From the NCBI RefSeq assembly GCF_028368935.1, contig NZ_JAQNDK010000002.1, positions 62,001 to 126,000 on the forward strand: DNA of 64,000 bases. The letters run 5' to 3'. Under the pieces are notes generated by a model that worked only from the letters and a program-made list of their open reading frames with translations, had not been told where the DNA came from and did no database searches. The stretch's first letter is position 1, and every line of letters starts with the position of its first letter. The DNA is from Sorangium aterium. GTDB lineage: Bacteria; Myxococcota_A; Polyangia; Polyangiales; Polyangiaceae. The position numbers and the translations under genes are program-made. Positions 31,823-39,149 of this stretch are shown here, piece after piece.

Positions 31823-32144
31823 CCAGCTGGTCGCAGTGAAAGGGCTTCGCGATCCACCCTGCGGCGCCGATCTCCTGGGCTCGAAGGGCGGCGTGCTCGG
31901 CCGCGGTCAGGACCATGATGGGCACCGACCGGCCGTATCGGATCTGAAACTCCCGCGCGAAGGTCCGGCCGTCCATGACCGGCATCTTCATGTCGAGCAC
32001 GATGAGGTCGGGCATGTGTTCACCTATCCTCTCCAGAGCCTCTTGTCCGTGCCGCGCCGTCTGCACATGGAATCCCTCCACCGAGAGCATCATTGCCACG
32101 AGCTCGCGTAGGTCGTCGTCATCTTCCGCAACGAGAATATTCAT

Positions 32145-32552
32145 CGTCACCTTGATCTCCATGAGCCCCAGAGTGACCGAGAGGGCTCAGGCCACCTTCC
32201 CGTTACTCAGCGCGGGCGCCCGATGACTCCGTCGAGCTGTCTTCAATATCGATCCGCTGGCCGCTGGCCATCAACACTCATTTACTATGCTGTATGTACA
32301 GCCATTCCTCCCTCCGGCGCGCCAGCGCAGGCGGACTCAACCGAGAGCGTCCTCATGGCCGTTTGAGTATAGCCATTCCGATTCACGTCGGCCTTCAGAA
32401 AAGCCTGTCATCGCCGGACGGTTACTCCCTCGGCGACCGCCTTCCGCCGCCAGGCAGGTCCGACGGCAGGCATGCGGCCTGGCTCTGCCTGCGAGCCCAC
32501 GACCGACGTGATCGTGACGACCTGCCGCCGTGCCGGCTCGCCAGCCGTTGCG
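32145..32552. other. Spacer upstream of the response regulator
   Basis: A 408-bp spacer with a local dip in GC. It contains the palindrome at 32289-32302 and no recognisable gene. The promoter of the response regulator should be here; the AraC gene on its right ends at 32553, so this region is not that gene's promoter. Confidence 0.45.
32289..32302. promoter_or_regulatory. Palindrome GCTGTATGTACAGC upstream of the response regulator
   Basis: A 6-2-6 inverted repeat in an A+T-richer segment about 145 bp upstream of the response regulator start. It has the shape of a transcription-factor site. The CTGT-ACAG arms recall LexA boxes, but the spacing differs from the E. coli type. No factor can be assigned. 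Confidence 0.35.
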
Positions 32553-33485
32553 TCAGGCGCGCATCGACGCGGCCGCTCGATAGGCGCGCGGCGCCATCCC
32601 CACCTCGCGACGAAAGGCGGTGCTGAACGCGCTCTCGGACTTGTACCCGAGGTCGAACGCGATCTGGCCGATGGAGCGCGCCGGATCACGGGCCAACGCG
32701 TCCCGCGCCAGGCTCATGCGCCACGCGATCGCGTAGGCGTACGCCGGTCTCCCCACCAGCGCCTTGAAGCGCGCCGCGAACGCGGTGCGCGACATCCCGG
32801 CCGCGCGCGCGAGCTCGCCCACGACGATCGAGGACGCCGGGTCGCGGTGAATACACCGCAGCGCGACGCCGATGTGCGGATCGGCGAGGGCGGCGATCCA
32901 CCCCACTCGCTTGCGCAGCTTCGTGCGGTCCAGCGACCGCAAGATGCTCACCAGGATGAGCTGCGCGATCCGGTCGAGCACGAATCCACGCGCCGCTTGA
33001 TTCTCGCCCACCTCGCGCACGAGCAGCCGTGCCAGCTCGTGCGCTGCCCCCGCCGCGGTCGCCGGGATGCGCAGCAGCGGCGGCAGCACGCTCGTCACCA
33101 AGTGGGCGTGCTGGGGATCGAAGTTGAAGTAGCCGCCGATCAATTGCACCTCGGCCACACCCCGCTTCGGACCGATGCGTAGCGTCTCTCCCGGCGCCCG
33201 CCGGAAGAGGGCCTCGGCCGGGCGCACCGGCGCGTCGAGATCGCTGGCCACCAGGTAGGACGGAGCATTGCACAGCACATAGACGTCGCCGGCCTCGAGC
33301 ACCTGCGGCCGCTTACGCTCGAAGCTCACGAACACGCGACCGCGCACGATCGTCCCGAACTTCACGTGGGGGGAGGCGTCGAAGCGAAGCGCCCACGGTC
33401 CGCGGGCATCGATGCGAGCCGAGAGGACGGTCTCGGTACGCAGCAGCGCCAGCATGCCTTCCATGGGGTCGCTCGGGTGCTTCAT
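32553..33485 (-). CDS. AraC family transcriptional regulator with cupin domain
   Basis: 310 residues from the ATG of MKHPSDPMEGML, the family's usual start; an upstream in-frame ATG adds 39 residues. The N-terminal half is a cupin_6-type ligand domain (HVKFGTIVRGRVFVSFERK, LEAGDVYVLCNAPSY). The C-terminal half has two helix-turn-helix motifs (IVVGELARAAGMSRTAFAA and SIGQIAFDLGYKSESAFST) ending PRAYRAAA. It is divergent from the NTF2-like gene at 33715, so it probably controls that gene and itself from the 229-bp spacer. The ligand is unknown. Confidence 0.9.
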   Translation of the reverse strand: MKHPSDPMEGMLALLRTETVLSARIDARGPWALRFDASPHVKFGTIVRGRVFVSFERKRPQVLEAGDVYVLCNAPSYLVASDLDAPVRPAEALFRRAPGETLRIGPKRGVAEVQLIGGYFNFDPQHAHLVTSVLPPLLRIPATAAGAAHELARLLVREVGENQAARGFVLDRIAQLILVSILRSLDRTKLRKRVGWIAALADPHIGVALRCIHRDPASSIVVGELARAAGMSRTAFAARFKALVGRPAYAYAIAWRMSLARDALARDPARSIGQIAFDLGYKSESAFSTAFRREVGMAPRAYRAAASMRA

Positions 33486-33714
33486 GTACGATCCGTAAAG
33501 TATTGTGGCGTCCTCGTTATGGAAAGTCCAGCCAGGGAGCCGCATGATGACGTCATTGGGAGGCAACGCCATGACGGCCCTCGAACAGGCCCGAGCGTTC
33601 ATCGCCGCGCTCGAACGAGGCCGTCCAGATGCGAAGGCCCCACTGCTCGATCCTCACTTGTAAGAACAATGGCGGCGCCTGTTTTGGCGTCGGCTACTCA
33701 AAAGGAAAAAGAAC

Positions 33715-34122
33715 ATGGCGATTCAAATGAATAAGCGTCTTGTCGAAGAGTTTTTTGCAAGAGTCAGCAAGAATGATCTGGCCGGCGCATTCGCGATGAT
33801 CCGTGACGACGTGGCCTGGTGGAGCGCCGGGGGCGAACATCTTCCATTTTCCGGCGTCAAGAATAGGTCAGAATTTATTGAGGCGATGAACGCCGTCGGC
33901 GCGATTTTTCCAAAAGGACTGAAGCTCGTTCCCACCGGCTTGGTCGCGGAAGACGACCGCGTCGCTGTGGAATTGGCTGGTCACGCGGTGACGGCGGAGG
34001 GCCGCAACTACGAGAACCTTTATCATTCCGTGATCACGTTCAGAGACGGAAAGATTGTCGCCGTGAAGGAGTATCACGACACGTTGTACGCAAAAATCGT
34101 TCTCGTCGACGGCCAACGGTGA
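33715..34122 (+). CDS. NTF2/SnoaL-like protein, 135 aa
   Basis: RBS AGGAAAAAG sits just upstream of ATG 33715; ATG 33727 is an alternative. The sequence LVEEFFARVSKNDLAGAFAM with DDVAWWSAGG, then VITFRDGKIVAVKEYHD, is the SnoaL/NTF2-like pattern of a cone-shaped fold that binds small hydrophobic molecules, often an isomerase, hydrolase or detoxifying enzyme. Codon use at the start is clearly lower in GC than in its neighbours (AATGAATAAGCGTCTTGTCG), a sign of recent acquisition. It is divergent from the AraC gene, its likely regulator. Confidence 0.88.
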   Translation: MAIQMNKRLVEEFFARVSKNDLAGAFAMIRDDVAWWSAGGEHLPFSGVKNRSEFIEAMNAVGAIFPKGLKLVPTGLVAEDDRVAVELAGHAVTAEGRNYENLYHSVITFRDGKIVAVKEYHDTLYAKIVLVDGQR

Positions 34123-34152
34123 CGGCTGAGCAGGGAACCGCCTTGCGACGCG

Positions 34153-34830
34153 CTAGCGCGCCCCACGCGCGGCACCCACGAGCGCAACCGTGCCCATCCA
34201 CCCGATCACCGAAAGCGCCGCGAGCTTCTGGAGCGCTGGCAAAAAGACGTGGCAGCCCGGCACCGCGATCGCATACGCGTAGTACGCGGCGTCCGCGCTG
34301 CCGAGCGCGAGCGAGAGCGCTCCGAGCCACGCCGAAAAGCGCAACGGTGACGAGCGGCTTTCGCCCGCATTGCCCCGTGCAAACGCGCCGGTCACGCCCA
34401 AGAGTGTTGCCAGCAGCCCGGGGATCGTCGCGACGAATACCGACACTTCGTGGAGCAGCGGCGAGACCACGGACGGCAGCCACGCGATCAGGTTCGTGCC
34501 TGCGGCGGAGAGCAGTCCGAACACGCGAACCGTGCCGCCGAGCCGGCCGCCGAGCAGGGCGCCGTGAACCCACCAGAACGGGACGAGCGCGAGGGAAAAG
34601 CAGACGAACGAGGCCTGCGCGAGCGAGCGAGCGCGCGTGTTGTCCACCCCGCGCTGGGTCACGGGCTGCGTGAGGTCGCAGAAGAAGTTGCCCCAGAATT
34701 CGTAGCCGGGCGCGTTTGCGTCGCAGAAGGTGCCGCCCGGATACGCGGCTGCGGCGAGCGCGGTGAGGACGAGAAACGCGGAGACCCCGACCAGGATCAG
34801 AGCGGGTGCGACACGGGTAGGCTGCCCCAC
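34153..34830 (-). CDS. Multi-spanning membrane protein (possibly DUF998), 225 aa
   Basis: About six hydrophobic spans. A conserved-looking loop after the first span reads YPGGTFCDANAPGYEFWGNF with two Cys and several aromatic residues, followed by FCDLTQPVTQRG. These features resemble DUF998-type membrane proteins, but I am not certain. It converges on the NTF2-like gene with a 30-bp gap. Function unknown. Confidence 0.65.
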   Translation of the reverse strand: MGQPTRVAPALILVGVSAFLVLTALAAAAYPGGTFCDANAPGYEFWGNFFCDLTQPVTQRGVDNTRARSLAQASFVCFSLALVPFWWVHGALLGGRLGGTVRVFGLLSAAGTNLIAWLPSVVSPLLHEVSVFVATIPGLLATLLGVTGAFARGNAGESRSSPLRFSAWLGALSLALGSADAAYYAYAIAVPGCHVFLPALQKLAALSVIGWMGTVALVGAARGAR

Positions 34831-34898
34831 GCGCTCGAGAATAGCACGAGGGCCGAGGCGTTCCGGGTCATGCTCGAAGCTCCGGCCGCCCGGGCAGT

Positions 34899-35022
34899 TT
34901 CACCATCGCGTATCGCGTCACGCATGTCACGAGCTACGAGTACGCGGAGCCCGTTTCGATCTGCCACAACGGGGCGCGGCTCACACCGCGGTCCACGAGC
35001 CACCACGACGCAGCGCCGCTCA
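34899..35022 (+). pseudogene. Transglutaminase-like (Bact_transglu_N) fragment
   Basis: The plus strand encodes FTIAYRVTHVTSYEYAEPV followed by SICHNGARLTPRSTSHHDA. This matches the N-terminal beta domain of bacterial transglutaminase-like proteins (pattern YRVTHxTxYxYxxPVxxxHNxxRLxPR). No start codon is in good position. The homology stops near 35020, and the catalytic Cys-His-Asp domain is absent. It is a truncated remnant. The frame continues into unrelated sequence to TGA at 35095. Confidence 0.8.
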
Positions 35023-35646
35023 TCATCCTCGCCGCGGACGAAGCGCCCGGGTTAGCGCCGCGATCCCGCGGGCGCGCCAGCGGTAGGCCGTGCTGACCGG
35101 CGCGCCCTGCTACTCGGCAGCCTCCTCCATCGGCATCTCGAACATGTCGTGAGCGGCGATCACCGCGCCCTCGTGTTCGGGCAGCTGGTGCAAGGCTTCG
35201 AGGAAGGCCCGGCGCATCTCCTCGCGCTCGATTGTCTGATCGGGAGTCGGTGCCTCGTGCGCCGTGTGCGGCGGGGCCGCAACGATCTCCTCTCGTTGCA
35301 CCCGGGCACTCTCGAGGTGATGGCGGACGCGGTGATAGGCCAGCGCCCGCAGCCAGACACGAAGCGCCTCCGCGGGCTGCACGTCCGGGTCGGGACGGTA
35401 GCGGTCCTCCTCCGAAGCTTCCCACGCTGCGAGGAGGACGTCTTGCGCGAGGTCTTTGACGTCCTCGTGTGTCGCCCGGGTACCTCGAAGGTAACGCGCG
35501 ACGAGGGCGCGGACGAGGCCCACCTGCGCGGCGAGTTCGGCAGACGCAAGGCGCTTTGCCGCGAAGTCCCGCCCCGCGCGGTAGATGGCCGCGAGCGCGA
35601 AGAGGACGAGATGGCACAGCGCTACGTCGAATCCCGAGATCGCCAT
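35023..35646 (-). pseudogene. ECF-type RNA polymerase sigma factor with in-frame amber in region 4
   Basis: The frame from ATG 35646 stops at TAG 35110-35112 after 178 residues. It shows region 2 (VRALVARYLRGTRATHEDVKDLAQDVLLAAWEA) and the start of region 4 (LHQLPEHEGAVIAAHDMFEMP followed by MEEAAE). Reading on past the TAG, the same frame continues QGAPVSTAYRWRARGIAAL to TGA at 35023, which is exactly the missing half of the sigma region 4 helix-turn-helix. The stop therefore cuts the -35 recognition helix. Either the gene is broken or it gives a truncated product. Its start overlaps the upstream membrane gene by 25 bases. Confidence 0.75.
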
Positions 35647-36179
35647 ATGCTTGCCACGTGGACCGCGATGATGGCCATGAACATCACGATGAGGATCTGC
35701 TGGGCTCTCTGCCAGGTCAGGAAGATGTTGCCGCGGTAGGGCCCACCCGTGACCATCGCGAGCTCGACAGAGACGATGATGCCGGTTGCGACCGCCTTGA
35801 GCGACAGCGGCTCACGCGACCGAAACCAGACCAGGAGACATCCGAGCGACGCGCACATCGCCGCGAGCTCGACGGCCAGATAGAGACGCTGGAGGTCTGC
35901 GCCGCGCGGGTAGGTCGCCACCATGAAGGCCATGGCGGCTGCGTAGGCGATCAGGACGCCCCAGGGCTGGCGCTTCGTGAAGACCCAGATCGCGAGCGCG
36001 ACGACGCCGGCGGGCCAGGCGATGAACAGGGCGCCGTCGATATCGACCGCCACGCGTTCCCAACCGACGAACGGGATGGCCGCTGGATCAAGGCCCTGCG
36101 CGCGCGCACGCGCGCGAGGCGACGCCGCTGTGTCAAGCGGGAGATCGTGTCCGAGCGACGACCTTCGCCGCACGCTCAC
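35622..36179 (-). CDS. Hypothetical membrane protein, 185 aa, upstream of the sigma factor
   Basis: A basic N-terminus (possibly mis-started) is followed by spans around VVALAIWVF, GVLIAYAAAMAFMVATY, LYLAVELAAMCASLGCLLVWF, AVATGIIVSVELAMV and ILIVMFMAIIAVHVASIW. The last 25 bases overlap the ATG of the sigma-factor gene, so the two are translationally coupled. In many genomes a membrane protein beside an ECF sigma gene is its anti-sigma partner, but no anti-sigma signature is visible here. Function unknown. Confidence 0.6.
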   Translation of the reverse strand: MSVRRRSSLGHDLPLDTAASPRARARAQGLDPAAIPFVGWERVAVDIDGALFIAWPAGVVALAIWVFTKRQPWGVLIAYAAAMAFMVATYPRGADLQRLYLAVELAAMCASLGCLLVWFRSREPLSLKAVATGIIVSVELAMVTGGPYRGNIFLTWQRAQQILIVMFMAIIAVHVASIWRSRDST

Positions 36180-36380
36180 CTCGACGGCGTCGCGGCCGCC
36201 GACCGGACGAGCAACGCGCGGGGGCTACCAGGGCTGCCGGCGGATGGGTGACGATTTCGTGAGAGAGGATCGGGGGCATCCGTAAGAGGCGCCACGGCGG
36301 GCGCCACCGGAGCACCGGTGCGCTGCACGGCCAGCGCCACCGCGACGGAGCCGAGGAGCCGGCCTTCGCTCAGAAGTTCG

Positions 36381-36465
36381 CCTGCTGGTTCCCGCAGCTG
36401 CCGATCGAGGCCGCGCAACCGGACACGTCGAAGGAGCTCCGCCGTCGCCTGGCGAGGGTGGCACC
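36381..36465 (+). repeat. Dispersed repeat family 2, copy B
   Basis: The translation CWFPQLPIEAAQPDTSKE followed by LRRRLAR parallels CWFPRLPIEVAQPGASE at 12336-12413. The two DNA copies are similar over about 80 bp. There is no start codon and no ribosome site, and the reading frame continues for about 35 codons before a stop. Confidence 0.55.
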
Positions 36466-36728
36466 GTGCTCGCGCGCCGAAAGGCGCTTCGCCCTGCTGC
36501 GCGGGCGCCCGCGGCGGCCTGGATTCGCGCTCCGCGCGGTGCCTGCACGGTAGCGCGGGCGACGGCGGAGGGGCGCTCCGCTGAGGGCTCGGGCTCGGGG
36601 CAGGAGGGAGTGCAACACGAGGTCGGCTGCCGTGAAAAGCTGTCGGCCGGGCGATCTCAGCTAACGGCAGGATGGCGCTCTCCCTCCGTCGAGGGGAACC
36701 TTGGGTTTGACAGACACGGTGCGAGTTG

Positions 36729-36800
36729 AGCCGACCCTGATCTCGGCCTTGGACTGGGGGCGGCAGCTCGACGGGGAGTTGTTTGCGACGTCGCGCAACG
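36729..36800 (+). repeat. Dispersed repeat family 3, copy B
   Basis: Related to 20585-20652; the translation is EPTLISALDWGRQLDGELF followed by ATSR. It lies about 160 bp upstream of the pore-forming-toxin-like gene, in the 5' leader region. Confidence 0.55.
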
Positions 36801-36961
36801 ACGACCCCCGGCGCGCGCGTGCCCCCGCTGCCGTCGGGGCTCCTTCGACGGGGCTGCCGGCTTTTTTTGCGCTTTCGCGAAACCGATGCCGATGTCCGCC
36901 GTTACTGGACCTGACGGCTCGATCGCTCGCCTGGGCGAAGAGAGCCGAAAGGGAGGAGTCC

Positions 36962-38899
36962 ATGATCCGTTCCAGAGTCGGCCTGGTGTTCTCGCTCTCG
37001 ACGCTCGCCCTCGGATTCTTGCAACAAGGTTGCGGGAGCGCCGACGTCGAGCCGTTCGATGAAGCTTCGACGACGTCCGTGGCGCCCGCCGCGCGCACCG
37101 CGTTCATCGCCCTGACCCCGATCTCCGCGGACAGGACGCCGGTCCTGCACCACCTCGCCGGCGAGCTCCAGGCGACTTCGGCGCGGCGCGCTCTCGACTC
37201 GCTCCGCTCCGACGACGCCGAGCGCAGCGACCTCCTCCTCCGAACGGGGGCGGTGATCGCCGACATGGAGCAGCTCGGTGAGGCAGACCTCGCGACATAC
37301 CGGTCGCTGGTCGAGGCCGCGAGCGAGGCCGGGGTCCCGTTCGTCTTCGAGAATGTCCGCGACTCGGCGCGCATGGCCGCGGTGTTCGGCTACGGCGTCG
37401 CGGGCGACGTGGCCATCGTGGAGCCATCGCGCGGGGGAACGAAGTTCGATATCAAGCTCTACGGGAACATCGAGACGACGGCGGTGAAGTCCCCCTCCGC
37501 CACGCTCAAGGTGAGCCACGAGGCCGCTACCTTGCCCGCCGAGGAGCTGGCGGCGCGCGCGTCGGGCCGTGAGCACGCCGAGCAGGCCGTGGAGGGCGCC
37601 ACGCCCGCGGCAGGTCCGTCGCGCGAGGAGGTCGCGGCCCAGGTGGCGGCGCGCATCCGCACGCTCGCGACTGCGCCCGTCGTGCAGCCGTTCGCCCTCT
37701 CCGTCGCGAGCGCGGCCCCTCCAGGCACCTACCGCCAGTTCATCGTGAACGGCTCCTCGTGGTGGACCGTCCCCGGCACCTCGCAAGTCGCGACCTTGGA
37801 TCTGAGCTACGAGGTCGAGCTCGTCGCTTCCACCACGCCCAACAACAAATTCATGGTCATCACCGGCGTGGGCGCGGGAGCAAACCCGGGACCGCTGAAC
37901 ACGAACAGCAATTTCAACCGGGGCTATTACCAGCAGCAGCTGAACGTCAGCGTCGTGCCTGGCAGCACGGCGCTGAGCCCGTACGCCCACGTGCCCAACT
38001 CCCCGAACGGGCAAAACTCGTTCACGCGCTCTGTCGGCTGCAGCGTCGGCGCGCAGGGGGGCACCGACGCGGCCAGCGCCAGCTTCTCGTGCAGCTTCCA
38101 GGACAGCGCCACGGTGTCCTTGTCCGACTTCACCGCGATCGATCAGAGCACCGGGCTGACGTCGGCCTGGAGCTACCGGATGACCTCGGCGCAGGGCCAT
38201 CCGTACTGGAACCCCGTCGACCTCGTCGACCAGTGGACCGGGACGCTCCATACGCTGCCGTTCCTGGCGGTCTCGACCCTCCAGCCGACGTATCAGACCG
38301 TCTATTCCGCGCCGAGCTCGTTCAACGGCAAGGTGCCGCTCTCCGTCATGCACACCCAGGTGCTCCAAGGGATCTATGTCGACTGGAATTTCTTTTACGT
38401 CCAGGCGCATCCTCAAGGATACTCTGTCTCCCCCAAGCTCGACACGACCGTGGACTTTGGCAGCGTGAGCAGCACCAACCCGGCGGTGACCTTCACCAAC
38501 CAGAACAGCGGCCTCAACATGGATGTCTACTACTCGGAGACGACGCCGCTCTCGCCGATCATCCAATGGCCTGCGACCGGCAACCCCAACCAGAGCTTCG
38601 AGCTCATCCCGACGGGTGACCCCGACGGGAGCGTGTTCATCAAGCCGAAGCACAGCGGGCTCTGCTTCGACATCTATTACTCGAGCCTCGAGGACGGTGC
38701 CGAGCTCATTCAATACACCTGCACGGGCAACCCCAACCAGAAGTTCGTCCTGCGGCCGGTGGGCGCTTATCGGTCGATCATGAACGTGAACAGCCAGAAG
38801 TGCCTGAGCGTCGAGGGTGCCAGCACCGCGGGGTATGCCCATATCGTTCAGGAGCCCTGCAACACCGCGCTCCCGGAGCAGCTCTTCCTCCCGCGCTGA
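36962..38899 (+). CDS. Leukocidin/cytolysin-like pore-forming protein with ricin-type lectin domain
   Basis: 645 residues from ATG 36962 after GGGAGGAG. A signal peptide (VGLVFSLSTLALGFLQQGCG, Cys24) suggests export. Residues about 40-145 are a mixed alpha/beta prodomain-like region. At about 250-480 a beta-rich region has features of leukocidin/Vibrio-cytolysin barrels: SSWWTVPG, then a Ser/Gly-rich stem-like segment (SVGAQGGTDAASASFSC), then FTAIDQSTGLTSAWSYRM. Residues about 505-645 form a ricin B-type beta-trefoil with the repeated NPNQSFEL/NPNQKFVL (QxF in place of QxW) and LNMDVYY/LCFDIYY. Inference: a secreted sugar-binding pore-former for attack on prey or eukaryotic cells. Confidence 0.75.
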   Translation: MIRSRVGLVFSLSTLALGFLQQGCGSADVEPFDEASTTSVAPAARTAFIALTPISADRTPVLHHLAGELQATSARRALDSLRSDDAERSDLLLRTGAVIADMEQLGEADLATYRSLVEAASEAGVPFVFENVRDSARMAAVFGYGVAGDVAIVEPSRGGTKFDIKLYGNIETTAVKSPSATLKVSHEAATLPAEELAARASGREHAEQAVEGATPAAGPSREEVAAQVAARIRTLATAPVVQPFALSVASAAPPGTYRQFIVNGSSWWTVPGTSQVATLDLSYEVELVASTTPNNKFMVITGVGAGANPGPLNTNSNFNRGYYQQQLNVSVVPGSTALSPYAHVPNSPNGQNSFTRSVGCSVGAQGGTDAASASFSCSFQDSATVSLSDFTAIDQSTGLTSAWSYRMTSAQGHPYWNPVDLVDQWTGTLHTLPFLAVSTLQPTYQTVYSAPSSFNGKVPLSVMHTQVLQGIYVDWNFFYVQAHPQGYSVSPKLDTTVDFGSVSSTNPAVTFTNQNSGLNMDVYYSETTPLSPIIQWPATGNPNQSFELIPTGDPDGSVFIKPKHSGLCFDIYYSSLEDGAELIQYTCTGNPNQKFVLRPVGAYRSIMNVNSQKCLSVEGASTAGYAHIVQEPCNTALPEQLFLPR

Positions 38900-39033
38900 G
38901 GAGCGCGCGCCCCTTGCCACATTGGCCGGCGCTGCTGACGGATGTCGAGCGCCTCGGCCAGCGACCCGACGAGGGAGCCGATGGCGTTCGGGTTCGACGC
39001 CACGTAGCTGAGCACATTACCCGCCCCCGTCAT
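38848..39033 (-). CDS. Doubtful small ORF, MTGAGNVLSYVASNPNAIGS family
   Basis: ATG 39033 opens a 61-codon frame beginning MTGAGNVLSYVASNPNAIGS followed by LVGSLAEALDI. Its 3' half overlaps the toxin gene's end on the other strand. The start region has a second copy at 50779-50892, where the same strand reads MTGSGGVPSYAASNPNAIGS. Conservation of the N-terminal 20 codons and about 45 bp upstream suggests a duplicated gene start. There is no clear ribosome site. It may be a peptide gene or just a fragment. Confidence 0.25.
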   Translation of the reverse strand: MTGAGNVLSYVASNPNAIGSLVGSLAEALDIRQQRRPMWQGARAPQRGRKSCSGSAVLQGS

Positions 39034-39099
39034 GGCGAGCGCACGCCGCCGTCGTCGAGGCACGGCTGCGCCCGGAGCACGCCGCCCCGGCCCTGCGAC
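38978..39099 (-). repeat. Dispersed repeat family 4, copy A
   Basis: About 120 bp with a clear counterpart at 50779-50892. Shared blocks are CGATGGCGTTCGGGTTCGAC, GTCATGGCGAGCGC and GTCGTCGAGGCA, with CTGCGCCCGGAGC after them. It begins about 80 bp after the toxin stop codon and ends 50 bp before the next gene. Confidence 0.75.
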
Positions 39100-39149
39100 C
39101 GGGCAATCGGGTGGTCGTCGTCGGCGTCGCGTTCGTCTAGACTCGGAGG

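Larger units (their letters stand above)
36180..36961. other. 782-bp spacer with two dispersed repeats
   Basis: No complete gene is recognised. The spacer carries a copy of repeat family 2 (36381-36465) and one of family 3 (36729-36800), each with a partner elsewhere in the window. A TTGACA-like box occurs near 36708. The toxin-like gene begins at 36962 with a strong GGGAGGAG ribosome site. Confidence 0.55.

Noticed and set aside
32289-32302. SOS (LexA) box
   Set aside because: Arms CTGT/ACAG are separated by four bases instead of the E. coli spacing, and the adjacent gene is a response regulator, not a repair gene. Kept only as a generic palindrome.
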